The position numbers and the translations under genes are program-made. From contig JACSYO010001856.1 in the NCBI GenBank assembly GCA_016806645.1, positions 2,367,001 through 2,431,000 of the forward strand: a stretch of 64,000 nt of DNA, written 5' to 3'. The stretch comes from Ophiodon elongatus (Eukaryota > Chordata > Actinopteri > Perciformes > Hexagrammidae). The notes under the pieces are model-generated. The model saw nothing but the letters and a program-made list of their open reading frames with translations. It had not been told where the DNA came from and did not search any database. Positions 23,101-34,064 of the stretch are shown in pieces. Every line of letters starts with the position of its first letter. Within the stretch, counting starts at the first letter, position 1.

Positions 23101-25124
23101 ATGCCTAAAATTACGAAGTATGTTGTACATCCAAACTTCTTTCTGCATTTTTCACTCTCTCTTAAAGAAAACATATTTCTCTTTGAATTTATGCTGAATA
23201 ATAAATATAATATGATACTTAAATAACACTGTAAAGATGCTACTACAATGCAGTTAACTATTGACTTGAGGAGCTGTTACTGTTGAGTTCTCACATGTGT
23301 TTGAAAGTTAATGGAAACATACTGTGTGCCCTTTGCTCCGTCTCATCATTCATCACAGTCACACTACCTTCTTCTTCTTCTCCTCCTTCTCACCCTTTCC
23401 AGTATAAAGTCATCCATGCAGCTATTAATGGGTGGTTGTTGTTCTCAGGCTTCAGAAAGCTCTCCTCGGGTGGGTAATAGAGAAATATGACAGCAGAAAG
23501 GCAAGGGAGGGAGCAACAAGCTTGTGTGAAACTCATCCATAAAAAGGGTTATATCAGGTCATCTGCGTTCCTTCTATCATCAAAACCGAAAACAGAGTTC
23601 TAATTAGACAACATTCAAGCCACTACTTTTTAACACTTCAATCACTGTTTTGTACAGGATCTTATAAGTGTATTAACTTGCATATCTCGTGTTTGAAAAT
23701 TGTCATTTGGCTCAAAAGGGTAACTTCCATGCATTCCAGAAGTATACAAGCAGAGAGCTAGGTCAACATGTCCTTTGATTCCTCCTTGTTATGCTTCAAA
23801 TATCAGTCTACTTGAACCCTGTGGCTTACTGAAACATCATCTCATCTGCGTAGCCAGTTTGCCTGCAAATTTATAAATACACACTCACACATTGATGCAA
23901 TCGCACACAGAAATGCATCCCATCTCGATACACACACTGGTTGTTCATTCACTGGGGGCTCATTAACACAGTGAAAACGAGTGAGACGAATATTCAGCCT
24001 TGAACTCTGATCCTTTCTGATGTTTTTCCGTTGTAGGGAGCTCACAGTCAGGATGACGGTAAGGCAATATAAGTGGGTGGCCAGTCGGTGTGTGGGTTTG
24101 TGTCCAGCACAGACTGCTGGGCACTTGGTGAAGCATGGGTGCTTCATTGCAAAGCCGCGCCCATGTGTGTCTTTTATTAAAAACTCTGTTCCCCAGGTTG
24201 GTTCAGTCTGTCAGCCCACACAAATGAGCACTCCTCTCAAATAATCCTACCCAGCGGCTACAAAACTCCTCACTGCTCTCCTTGTCCTCCCTATGTCCTC
24301 CCTATGTCCTCCCTTTCTCTTCAGTCTGGGACTGCCCCCCTCCACCAGCCCTCTTTTCATGCTGATACAGTGAAGAAACAAGTGAGTGACAGTGCGAGAC
24401 AAGCTGCGACAGAGAAGTGAGGAGGGAGAAATCTGCTCCTGTGTTGTTGAGCAGCCAATCCCTGTGAAAGGAAATCCCTCCTTGGCACAAAGAGAGCTCC
24501 ATCTTTTGTGCAAGGAAGCACTTGAGGTCTTTTCTTGTTGCGGTGGTACCGGCCCCCCCAGCCCCCTCACACAGTCCCACCCCACATTGTGTTTTCCACC
24601 ACAGTTCTCACCCCTTTCATTGTTTCCACTTTGTTACTCATTTGTCCCTAAATTTATTTTAAAAGGCTTCCACAGGCAAAAATAAATAAAAAATACTCCA
24701 ACATGATAAAAGTATTGTTTTTTCAACTCTACCCAAATTGAGCTGTAAAAAACAGACCTGCCTTATGTAGGAAAACTGCTTTCTGGCCCCGGAGAATTGC
24801 CATGGTAACCATACAACCAGCTGTTCATAGAGCTTTCAGGACAAAGCATGCCTTCCTCAATGCTGTACGGGGTCCAAACTCATTAAGAATAACTTTTAGG
24901 ACACATTTTTTTTACTTCAAAACTTCAAGTTGTGTCCCAGCTGAGAGATGATTAAGAGTTGAGTAAAAGTTAGTTAGGTGAGACCTACCATCAGAGCTGA
25001 CAGTGTCTTGATGATCAGGGTAGTCTTGTCCAGTGTCCCTGTAATCCACCCAGTTAATCCCCTCTAGACTGTCGTAGTTGGACTGAGCTTGATCCTTCAC
25101 CGGTACCACTGTGAAGTGAGGCAT
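6466..25124 (-). CDS. slc12a4: K-Cl cotransporter KCC1, complete, 24 coding exons
   Basis: Electroneutral K-Cl symporter of the cation-chloride cotransporter family. It sits in the plasma membrane, mediates swelling-activated KCl efflux and is inhibited by WNK-SPAK phosphorylation. Coding exons, 5' to 3': 25124-24989, 16001-15904, 15811-15680, 15301-15155, 14678-14624, 14234-14104, 13935-13694, 13433-13219, 12959-12795, 12477-12379, 12277-12220, 12073-11899, 11606-11488, 11289-11191, 11051-10932, 10772-10668, 9548-9380, 8771-8576, 8242-8073, 7841-7710, 7447-7340, 7107-6920, 6817-6684, 6557-6466. They total 3285 nt, an intact frame of 1094 aa (human KCC1 is about 1085 aa). KCC1 rather than KCC2-4 is supported by the N-terminus MPHFTVVPV, SLVYFSSV before the 12220 exon border, AAEQ-IKNMMEIE, and the C-terminus GGGREVITIYS (KCC3 has GGGSEV). 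No frameshift or missing exon is seen. Confidence 0.96.
10932..15301 (-). CDS. slc12a4: slc12a4 exons 4-15: transmembrane transport core
   Basis: Residues about 123-663 encode the 12-helix APC-fold core. Exon 4 carries the TM1 unwound ion-binding segment (LPCLQNIFGVILFLRLTW). Exons 5-6 carry TM2-3 (TAISMSAIATNGVVP, ISRSLGPEFGG). Exon 7 carries TM4-5. Exon 8 (13219-13433) is the large extracellular loop, with four conserved cysteines (CMLGNRT, DVCAK, RFCLP, TQCDD) and four N-glycosylation sequons (NRT, NIT, NMS, NVT). Exon 9 carries TM6 (TLLVGIFFPS), exon 10 has IMAGSNRSGDLRDAQ, and exons 11-15 carry TM7-12. The distal part of the loop, in exon 9 (DYQQKGEILEKAGLESADGHG), is the most divergent piece relative to human, as expected for exposed loops. 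Confidence 0.95.
15091..15112. repeat. (GT)n microsatellite
   Basis: Uninterrupted GT dinucleotides in the slc12a4 intron between exons 4 and 5, about 40 bp from the exon 4 donor. Confidence 0.9.
15680..16001 (-). CDS. slc12a4: slc12a4 exons 2-3: cytosolic N-terminal domain
   Basis: Exon 2 (15904-16001) reads GHGNHKEDSPFL...DFYDRNLALFE. Exon 3 (15680-15811) reads EELDIRPKVSSLL...YTNITQGAKEHEEEE. Both follow human KCC1 closely and form residues 46-122 just before TM1. The Asp/Glu-rich end of exon 3 is normal for the family. Confidence 0.93.
16002..24988 (-). other. slc12a4: slc12a4 intron 1 (~9 kb)
   Basis: Nothing here reads as a coding exon on either strand. It contains a long CA tract (17061-17164) and a G-run with diverged ggggaaata repeats near 17580-17625. 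A 65-residue ORF at 18008-18205 lacks family resemblance. The rest is AT-rich sequence with short T/A runs. As the long first intron of a broadly expressed gene it is a natural place for enhancers, but none can be shown from sequence alone. Confidence 0.6.
17061..17164. repeat. Long (CA)n microsatellite
   Basis: About 100 bp of CA repeats with a few CG and TA interruptions in its second half, in slc12a4 intron 1. The overlapping ORFs of His-Thr or Cys-Val repeats are artefacts of this tract. Confidence 0.95.
24989..25124 (-). CDS. slc12a4: slc12a4 first coding exon
   Basis: Encodes residues 1-45, beginning MPHFTVVPVKD and including SLEGINWVDY, the KCC1 N-terminal signature. The start codon (25122-25124) has A at -3 (aaaacATG), a good Kozak context. 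The donor gtaggt follows GATG. This exon is separated from exon 2 by about 9 kb, while the other 23 exons occupy under 10 kb. Confidence 0.93.
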
Positions 25125-25132
25125 GTTTTCAT
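25097..25132 (-). promoter_or_regulatory. Possible overlapping upstream ORF on slc12a4
   Basis: An ATG at 25130-25132 lies 8 nt upstream of the KCC1 start in another frame. It opens an 11-codon ORF that runs through the main start and stops with TGA at 25097-25099. It has G at -3. It matters only if the mRNA 5' end lies upstream of it, which is likely but not shown. Confidence 0.4.
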
Positions 25133-25267
25133 CACTATCCTCTGCGTGTCCAGCTCAGCAACTCAACATAGCAGGCTAGCTGTTAGCCAGCCTCAGCTCA
25201 ACTCCCACTAATGGCAACTACATTCCACTACACTGCGCTCACTTCCTCTAGAGGCTATTATCATACT

Positions 25268-25275
25268 CCCCGCCC
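25268..25275 (-). promoter_or_regulatory. GC box near the slc12a4 promoter
   Basis: GGGCGGGG on the minus strand about 145 bp upstream of the start codon matches an Sp1/KLF site. No TATA box is evident around it. This fits a TATA-less housekeeping promoter, but the transcription start site is unknown. Confidence 0.35.
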
Positions 25276-25299
25276 ACAGGCCAGCCCCTCCTGTTTTTT

Positions 25300-26479
25300 T
25301 TTGTGTGAACAGAAGGGTATGGAGGTCTCACGGATGCCTTTGGAAAGACACCCCCTCAAGTAGGAGTGACCCGTGAGACACAACTCTGAGGAGTTAGCAT
25401 TTTCATCCCTGAGTCATGTAAAGTGAGAGGGTGAGAGAGTAGGGTGACCCCCTTTCTGCTGGCTGTGTCATAATGACAGCTAACAGCGTGAACCTTGTCT
25501 GTTCAAGGTTTAGACAGACCGCCCTCTGTGTATACTGGTCATTCCCAAAACACACACACAGCTACGTGGCAGTTTGGAAAATAGTCAAACTAAATTGGTG
25601 AAATGGAAGCACAGAGTGGAAAGGAGAGGAAAGAGAAAACAGTTTGTCAAAAAGAGAGGAAACTAAATGATCCCAGATCCCATTCCAACTGTTAAAACAG
25701 CTGAACAGTTGCATGTCATTTTAACCTTTGACCCCATGGTCAATCAGAATTTCCCCAGTAGTTGCTAAATCATTCAATAAATGAATGCTTACTGTAATAT
25801 GTTTTGCCTTCTACAGCTGTTTAAGCTGTGAGGACAGGCTCAGCAGTGATTACAGTGACATCACTAACAGAGGGTAAAGTTTAGCCTCCTCTTTCCAAGA
25901 ATAGTAGCTACTCAAATCATAAAAGCAGCACATCAAAGACTAAGCCTAGTAAGGTTGTTATTAGAGGGCCTGTTTAAGGCAGTTTTAGTGCTCCATTTAG
26001 ATTCCAGAAGCTTTTTAAACTGTTAAACTGTCTGGGGTGTTTTTCACTTTGAGAAAAAAAAATACTTTGAGAAATAGTTTATGAAAGAGTTAAAGGGCAA
26101 TTCACTCACTTGGCTGAGATGCTGAAGGGTAAATCACATGTCCCTATGTCTGAAAAAAAAGAACTACTGCACATTGGGATCTGAACACACTATTTAATTA
26201 CAAACAAGCTTACGGTTGTAGACCTTTTTCAGGCATACAAGGCAAACCAGCAAGGTAATGTAGTCTTATAGGACATATGGACTACAAAAATGAAATACAA
26301 ACATAATAATCTACTGAAATACATGCTTAATCATCTGTTAGATGATGTTAGCTCAGAGAGATAACTAATCATGTTTTATGTGACGTTGTCAACCACCAAT
26401 ATGCTGTCGATGCCTTGCCTTCTGCGACATTGTCTTGTAGGAATCTGTTTTGCATGAGAAATGTTGGTGACACACACAC

Positions 26480-26527
<48 letters not shown>

Positions 26528-29500
26528 TTTTCTTTTACATAGAAACCCTCACATTAACACATATCAAATCTCTCATCTCAAAAGAAATAGTATTCTTCAG
26601 TAATTTGTACCTTTAATTGTAGTTTTTACAGCCCTGTCCACAATAAACTGTATTGCCATTTTCTTCTAGCTCCTAGACAAACTGAGGCTTTGACATAAAA
26701 AAAAATGTAGTCTTTTTCCTGATTGACTTGCTGGCTTGGAAAAGTAATACACATGAGATGCCATCAACCATATAAGGTTATTTCCTGGATTGACTAACCC
26801 GTGCAGAGCTGTGTAGAAGTGAGGGTCATTGAGCAGCAGGCAGACAGGACCTTACGCCCTCTTTTCTTCCACCACAATTACTCAGACTTCTGGGAAGACA
26901 TAAGCAGGAGGGACTGGTCCCTGAAATCATGAGGCCCACAAGGGTCAGCTTGTTTACAGCAAAGGAAGAGACTTGAGAATCTAGTGAAAGTACAGAGGTA
27001 AGAAACTAAAACAATGGTAGCTGCCACATAAGCTGGTCCTGTATCAAGTTTAGGCGATGCCTTTCGGCCCACAATAAATGTCTGTAGGAACAATGCTGTA
27101 CTTTACTGAAAGAGTTAAATGACAAATGATTAGCTAAGAATAAAGATGGCAAGCATGTAACTTGTTTCCCACTTGATTTAAAGGACGTTCAAAAAGGTTT
27201 ATTAATGTTTTCTGCTTTGCCTTTCAGGCTTGTGAAAAGATAAGAGGATTCTGTTACCAGAATTACTTAAGATTGTGTTATCCCCTGGTGGTACGAAACT
27301 GCAGTACATGCTGCTCTGACTTGCAATTATGGCTATCACCCACTAGATGACAGCCTTACATTACCTCAAACATTTTGCAAACGCATTTGGTGTTTTCATT
27401 TTCTAGATAAAATTATAAGTGATCTCCCTCTAGATGTCAGGCTATTAACACCTAATAAATACAGCAGAAACACATGTTTCAACATAACCTCCCAATATAT
27501 AATTTGGCTAACATCAATGGTCAATCTCACAACAGATTTCCAAAAGAGAATATAGTCCTAAACACTTTTTTTCTCTGAAAGGCACCATTTGACTTACAGA
27601 ATATACACAAACCAAAATTCTTCTTAACTGATTAAAAAATACAAGCATGCTTTACTCAAGTGTTCAGGAACATGAGTGATGTAAAATAACCTCTATCATC
27701 AAAATGTTAATGTAGATTCAATCACTTCTGGTGTTACATGTATATCTAAAGAGGAGTTGGTCTTAAGTCTTATTGTAGTCCTTACTAGCATGCTAAAAAG
27801 GCATGACCATCTGCTTACAATACAAAAGTTAAAATCTGTATTGTACAGAAAGATTTATGTCATCTAATTTTCTAACTGAATTGTAAAACCATATATTTTT
27901 AAATGTATGTGGTAGACAGTTATTTCATTGTCAAAGATTTGGGGAAATTGTGATACAATAATCATGTTTTATTACAACCATTTTTCCCACAATCTAGTTT
28001 CTGAAATGTCATTAGATAAAGAACAACTTTAAAGATGTTGTCTGAAAAAAGGCTATTTCTCTGTATTTTGAATGAATGGTATTTAGGTTCATGGCTTAAT
28101 CTAATTGGTTGGGAAAGCTAAGCACACCTTGTCTTTCGACATTGATTAGGATTTTCTAATACTGTGCCTGAGGGAACTTAAGTCGATCCAATTACCTTTG
28201 GCTGCCATCATTAGCTTGACGTGGCCACAGGGGTCCTTCCACTTTGTCTGTTGCACTGGAGATCTGCATCTGTGGACAATGAATGCCATTCAGCCTGGCA
28301 GCAATGGTGACTGAAACGTTGGCCATGGAACCAAAAGCAGCTTTACCAGTCTGTACGGTTTGACTGAGAGAAACTTTTAGTAGTTTCAGTCTTTGGTTTC
28401 TGGGTCTAGTTCTTGCCACACAGGGCTATAACTAAGATCAGTTTCTGTATTACACTAAGAGATATTTAGTTTGCCAATGGGGCATAACAACGAACGGCCT
28501 TAAGTATCATCCTTATTTTATATTGACTTGCACTTTGTTTTGTATAATTTGTTTGTAGCCAGGCAAGTCTCCCATTCCTACATCTGCTGTACATCCTCTT
28601 GGTAAATTCATGGGTCTTGAACGTGTTTGCTGAAGTCACTTGGGCGTATTTCATAGCAAGAGCAGTTTCCAATAATGTATTATGGTTTATAGTTTATAGT
28701 TTGTGTATCTCCTAAAAACTCATCCTCAAAACAGCAGTTACAAATGACTGCCTTTATTGGTTGGGAAGAGGCAGTTGTAGAAGTAACATGCATGCTGCAT
28801 CATATTATACAGTTTTACCTTGATGTAAGCGAGGTATGTTTTTTAAATAGAACACTGGACGCTTTAGGCAGGCTCCAGGTCCGCATGAGGCAGGTTTTTT
28901 CTATGGGACTTGGCTTTCATAGAACATCAAGCCTATCAAATGTTTTGCATGATCCTTTTGAATAAATTACATGCCCTGACATACTATGAAGGAATCTATG
29001 TCTCGCTGTATGTGTGTGAATAGGCTATGTCATTCGCACGTCTCGACTGTTCATCATATACGTATTAATAAACTTTCCATAAATAAGCGAACGAAGATGA
29101 GGCTTCAGGGCAGCCTTTACATGATGCTGGATAAATAATGTTAAATTGACGCTGCTAGATGAGCTCTCCTTCACTTCCCAGGAGTCAGCAAGCACAAGCG
29201 AATAGCCTAAAGGAACACCTCCAAAATTGTGTAAGTTTTTGCCATACTAATTTAGTGTTACAGCTGGCAATATACCTCCATGAATCAAATCCATGCTCTA
29301 CTTTATAACCGCTTGGTTATGTCAGAGCAAGCATGACATAAACACGAATGTGCCTGTTTAATGTGATCCACTGGTCCAATATGAATTAATAAATAAGCAA
29401 AGTAGGTGATTGTTTTATTTTTGTACATGTGAGCGGATAAACTTACATCTTCTGAGGAAAACCAGCCGACTGTGGCTTCAAATAATTTATTTTGCCAGTA

Positions 29501-29560
29501 TATTTCAGTATTGCTAGTAATATTAGTTACAGTGCTAGTGTCATAATCTACCCTCACCCC
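25300..29560. other. Intergenic DNA upstream of slc12a4
   Basis: No coding exon is recognisable. The left end should hold distal promoter sequence of slc12a4. A (CA)n tract lies at 26471-26524. The short ORFs are isolated, lack splice-supported continuation and have no family motifs. Confidence 0.5.
26471..26524. repeat. (CA)n microsatellite
   Basis: CA dinucleotide run with one CG interruption in intergenic DNA. Confidence 0.9.
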
Positions 29561-29835
29561 AAAGTTGTGTTTTCTTTGTTTTTTATCATGTATTCTTAGT
29601 TTCCTGTTGTAATGTCTTACCCTTCTTTCCTCTCATTCTAGATCACTTCATATCCTGCATTTGTGTGTTTTCCCGCCAGTTTTGATTGTTTGCGCCACCC
29701 TGATTAGTTCCACCTGTCCCTCAATAGTCCTGCAGTCATAAATATAAATCACTTAAGTAATCTTGCTGCCCTCCTCACCTCTCTGCATTTTGGTCCAATC
29801 CCTGGTTAAGTATTTCCTACACTGTAACAGCTAGA
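29560..29835 (+). mobile_element. Possible solo LTR of a Gypsy-type retrotransposon
   Basis: The segment has the texture of fish retrotransposon LTRs: a tail with ctctctgcattttggtcca, then ccctggt, ending cactgtaacag, after a mid-part with gattagttccacctgtccc. No internal gag or pol sequence is attached and clear ends or target-site duplications were not found. The family is recalled, not searched. Confidence 0.35.
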
Positions 29836-29861
29836 AAAACTGCCGTACTTAGTCGCAAAGG

Positions 29862-30179
29862 AGGGTGGATTTCTGGATTTCCTGAACTGTACAAAATGAT
29901 TGACTGAGAAGAAACTGATTGTGGGTTACTTTACTTGAACTGGATGTGCACCACAGTGAAAACAGGGGACATAGGCCTAGTTGGAAAACCTGTGGACAGG
30001 AGAGAGGTGGCCAAAATATCAATGGACTCCGTGTTGTGGGAGAACTCAAGTCCAATGGGAAATTATGTGGTTATTGAAGATTTTGCCACCATGAAGGACA
30101 GGGACACCCTCCTTTTCTCTGCCCACTCTTTCTCTTTACTGATATAAAGTGGCCGCTGTGCCTGCCTGTGAGCAGAATT
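29862..30179 (+). repeat. ~318-bp interspersed repeat, copy 1 (B1)
   Basis: Aligns almost end to end with 33659-33977 in the same orientation, with roughly 11 differences including one single-base indel (about 96% identity by hand). It starts agggtggatttctgg and ends gtgagcagaatt. No terminal inverted repeats, poly(A) tail or tRNA-like head is visible, so the class is unknown. Short ORFs occur on both strands but neither resembles a known protein. Confidence 0.85.
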
Positions 30180-33100
30180 GTAACCTATGCTAGACTTTGT
30201 CATGGAAGACATTTTGACATGTCACTGTGGGGAAAAAGCAGAGTTGTAAATAATGACATGAATAATGGCTGAATTCCGTTTAGCTGCTTTGGTCTAAGGG
30301 TCCTACATGGGCATGTTGGCTCCCTGTCACATGTCATTGCTTCCTGAGACTCTTGAGTAGCACAGAGATATAGTTAATATTAATTGGAACACCTGTGACA
30401 TTCCTTCAATGACAGCTCAAAATGCTTGCAGTGAAAAAGTGCAATGCATTGTCTTTGCCTTGATGAAGTGGTAAGTGTGTTAGGGCTGTCTGTTGTGAAG
30501 CAGTCTTGTGGTTGCTCTTTGGAACGTTTAATGCAAGTTTTGGTTTTGGTGACACATTTATTAATTTTTGATAAGTACATTTCTATGGAATGGAATACAT
30601 TGAGAAGGCGTGTCATTGAATGCCAAATAACAGACTGGATTCAACTGGACAGTTGGAATATCATTAGTTTCCCAGTAAGCAAAAAAACTGTGAATATATT
30701 TACTAGCAGTGTTAAACAAATGCAACATCAATCATATAAGAGTGAGGGTTTCGTTTCAACATTGGAGGGGAAACATTAAGTGGGGGTCATTCTCAAGAAT
30801 TGTTTTGCATCAAACACTTTTCAGCATCTTGGTGAATTGTAATGCACCAATTTATGGTAGAAATGTCTTTAGAAGTCATTATATTTGGGGAAAAAAGTTG
30901 TAATTTTATGAGTAAGTCATGATATTTCAAGAAAAAATCTGCCAATACAGTATTGCTCTGCTGATATGGTAGTATTCCCTTCAGACTGTCTGACAAATTG
31001 TATTGCATAACCCAGTTTGGGATTGTATTTGGATAAGACAAAGTTTGAAGAAGTGGCTGTGTGCTGCTCTTCTTTGGAGGTGGAAAACAAAAACTAACAC
31101 AGCACACTTTTGATCAGACATAAATCTCACCTTTGTGTGGCTTGTTGTTGTTGTGTGGCAAACTTCATCACCTCCGATAAAGTGCAGCTCACAGCTGATT
31201 CCCAAAGCTTTTCAGTGGGAAGCACACGTAGCAGCCCATAGCTACAGGTCAGAGTAAAGTCAACACATTGCAGTCCAAACCTTCGAAGCCAAACGCCCAA
31301 AGCGCTGGAATGCGCTGTTCCATAGAAAACAATGAAAGCTGTGCACAGGAGATTCAGAAAAATGTCTCATCTTTAACCGGGATAGCTTTTCCGCAAAAAA
31401 GCTTCAAGTGATGGTGGTTACAGCTACTCTAATTACCAAATTGTGAAAATGTGCATGCAAACGTAGTACTAAGCTGGCATTCAAAACTGACACACACAAA
31501 CGCCCCCCATGAACACCTCATCGCCACTCTTAAATTGCTTTCAGCGCCTCTCAATGTTTTCCCAGTAGAGATACACTTTTGTGAGACAAAGAGAGAAAAC
31601 GTTCAAAGCTTTGTTTTATTTTTGAAAGATTTCTTTTGAAAGATGACATTAATTATTGTAGAGTTTGAACCTGTGACTGATTACGGGACTCTAAACACTT
31701 TAGGCTACATCGCCGCAGCAGCATGTGATGTGTCGGAGGCCTGATGCCTGAAGATACCCATTTACTGACTGGTAGAATTATGTCTTTGTAAAGACAATAT
31801 TACAAAGGCTGCTAAAACCACTTCCCTGATGACTCTAAACCAAATAGTAATACTGCAGACTAAATCTTAGGACTGGGGATTAGGATTTGATGTGAAGGCT
31901 GAATAAAAAGTTTTGGCTCAACTTTTGACAATGTTCTCTGTTTTGTAAGGTTTATTCAACTTGGCAAACTGACCACAACAACAGTTTGGGATTTTAGCCA
32001 CAAGACATTGCACAGTATAATCTTTCCAAACAAATACATCTCCACATAACTAGAAGAATGTTGTACTCAAGTGATTCTGACTTAATAACTTAATCATTTT
32101 TATCTGCCATAGTATTTTTACCCTCTATGCGATCCTTGTTATGGGCATTTTGTGATGCTTTAGGTGGCATAGTGACTACAATTTTAACAGTCCATCCTTG
32201 ATCAAAGTCTTACAATTACATTTTAGACATTTAGAAAACAATGGTGTATATACTGCCATATTTACACCCCAAAGGTTTTTCAGCATCCGGGTCAACCTGC
32301 CGGCTTTGAGCAGCAACTACTTGAAGTAATCTCATATTTTCTCCAGAAAATTAATTTTCTAATTATATCAGATACTGTAGCGTTCATCCGCTGGATTTCA
32401 GTACAAAATGTATCAAATGTGATCAAGAGATAACATGACTTGATAAATTAACCTGGTCTAGATAAGACACGGGGACAACGTAGTGCTTTGCACTACCAAA
32501 TCAGCCAGTGAAAAAGGGCCATGGATATTATCCAGGAAGACCCCCCATCTTGTGTATTTTCAACTTCATTATAAACCATCTTGTCAAAAACCTGCTTTAT
32601 ATCCTCCAGGTGTTCTGTATTTCCTTCTGTATGCCACTCAATTCCTCTATAACTGCTCCTACAACAGATGTCCTGGCTGAGACTATAAATTTGTCTGACA
32701 GGAAAACTGCTCAGATAACTTCCCCTTATGTCTCTTCTCGCATACGCTTAATGCATGTCTTATCACAGACATGTGGTAGCAGAGCAGGATAACTCACTCT
32801 GATGTGGAACATCATGTTAAATCATTTCAAATCTGTTCTGAAAGTACAGTCACAATAATAGATAATGTGCATAGTACCATTTTCTTTTACCATTTGTATT
32901 TTGTCTTTAAGAGAGTTTATTATTCTACTTATTTTATTCTACTATTTCGACATATACAGTGTATTTTTTGCGTGGTTCACATGATAGATGACATGCTTTA
33001 TTAAAGTAGTGCCATTCAAAATCTGCGAAAACAACGTTCTATCTTTTGTGCGTCACACAAAAGCTTTGCTTAGTATTGCAAAGCTATTTCCCCCCCCTCA

Positions 33101-33560
33101 AGGACAAACACAAACAAACACATACAATCCTCTCAGGGAATCTACTGCTGATGGACTTGATAACATCAGGACCATACTCCATCTGTGACAGATTGCAGAC
33201 TAGGAACCAGCTCAAACTGGATTACAAATGAGAGCGTAAAAAAGAGAAACGGAGAGAGGAGGAAGGTAAAAACAAAGAATATGAGAGTGCGGAAGAGAGA
33301 TGAAGAAAGAGGAAACTAAGGCACAGACATCAGAAGGGGTAGAGATATTAATCCGGGGTTAGGTGAAAACAAACATTCCCTCTTCACTCACCACAGGAGA
33401 TGTTTGTTTTCCCTATCCTGCTCTGCTTTATCTTTGTAGATAGCTATTGCACATCATCTAACCTCAGTACTTTAGCATTGCGTAACTGTAAACAAAAACT
33501 TTGGCCGACAATATGTAGTTAGAAACACAAAGCTTCTCCAGGAGCAAGTAGTTTCAACAT
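30180..33560. other. Intergenic DNA between the two repeat copies
   Basis: No coding exon or RNA gene recognised. AT-rich, with scattered short ORFs that have no family motifs. Purine-rich sequence occurs near 33230-33310. Confidence 0.45.
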
Positions 33561-33563
33561 TTT

Positions 33564-34064
33564 TCTTTGAAATTATAGCAACTAACTGGTCTTGATCTCT
33601 GTTCTGTTTGACTGCAAAGTGAAAATGTATGTTAATTAGCTGCCTAAATTCTAAATTCAGGGTGGATTTCTGGATTTCCTGAACTGTACAAAATGATTGA
33701 CTGAGAAAAAACTGATTGTAGGCTACTTTTCTTGAACTGGATGTGCACCACAGTGAAAACAGGGGACATAGGCCTAGTTGGAAAACCTGTGGACAGGAGA
33801 GAGGTGGCCAAAATATCAATGGACCCCCGCGTTGTGGGAGAACTCAAGTCCAATGGGAAATGATGTGGTTATTGAAGATTTTGCCTCCATGAAGGACAGT
33901 GACACCATCCTTTTCTCTGCCCACTCTTTCTCTTTACTGATATAAAGTGGCCGCTGTGCCTGCCTGTGAGCAGAATTTGTCTTTGAAATTATAGCAACTA
34001 ACCGGCCTTGATCTCTGTTCCGTTTGACTGCAAAGTGAAAATGTATGTTAACTAGCTGCCTAAA
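33564..34064 (+). repeat. Composite repeat A1-B2-A2 (85-bp repeats flanking copy 2)
   Basis: A1 (33564-33648) and A2 (33980-34064) are both 85 bp and differ at about 4 positions, all T in A1 and C in A2. Between them lies B2 (33659-33977), the second copy of the 318-bp repeat seen at 29862. The A-to-A spacing is 416 bp, so the region can be read as 1.2 copies of a 416-bp tandem unit, or as B inserted with duplication of its flank. No A copy is present next to B1. Confidence 0.85.

Noticed and set aside
24247..24685. Overlapping ~100-aa frames on both strands
   Set aside because: GC-richer low-complexity stretch in intron 1; no homology recognised and no need for an extra slc12a4 exon.
33472..33819. 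115-aa minus-strand open frame
   Set aside because: Runs across the A1 and B2 repeat units and has no recognisable motif; not conserved as a frame in copy B1.
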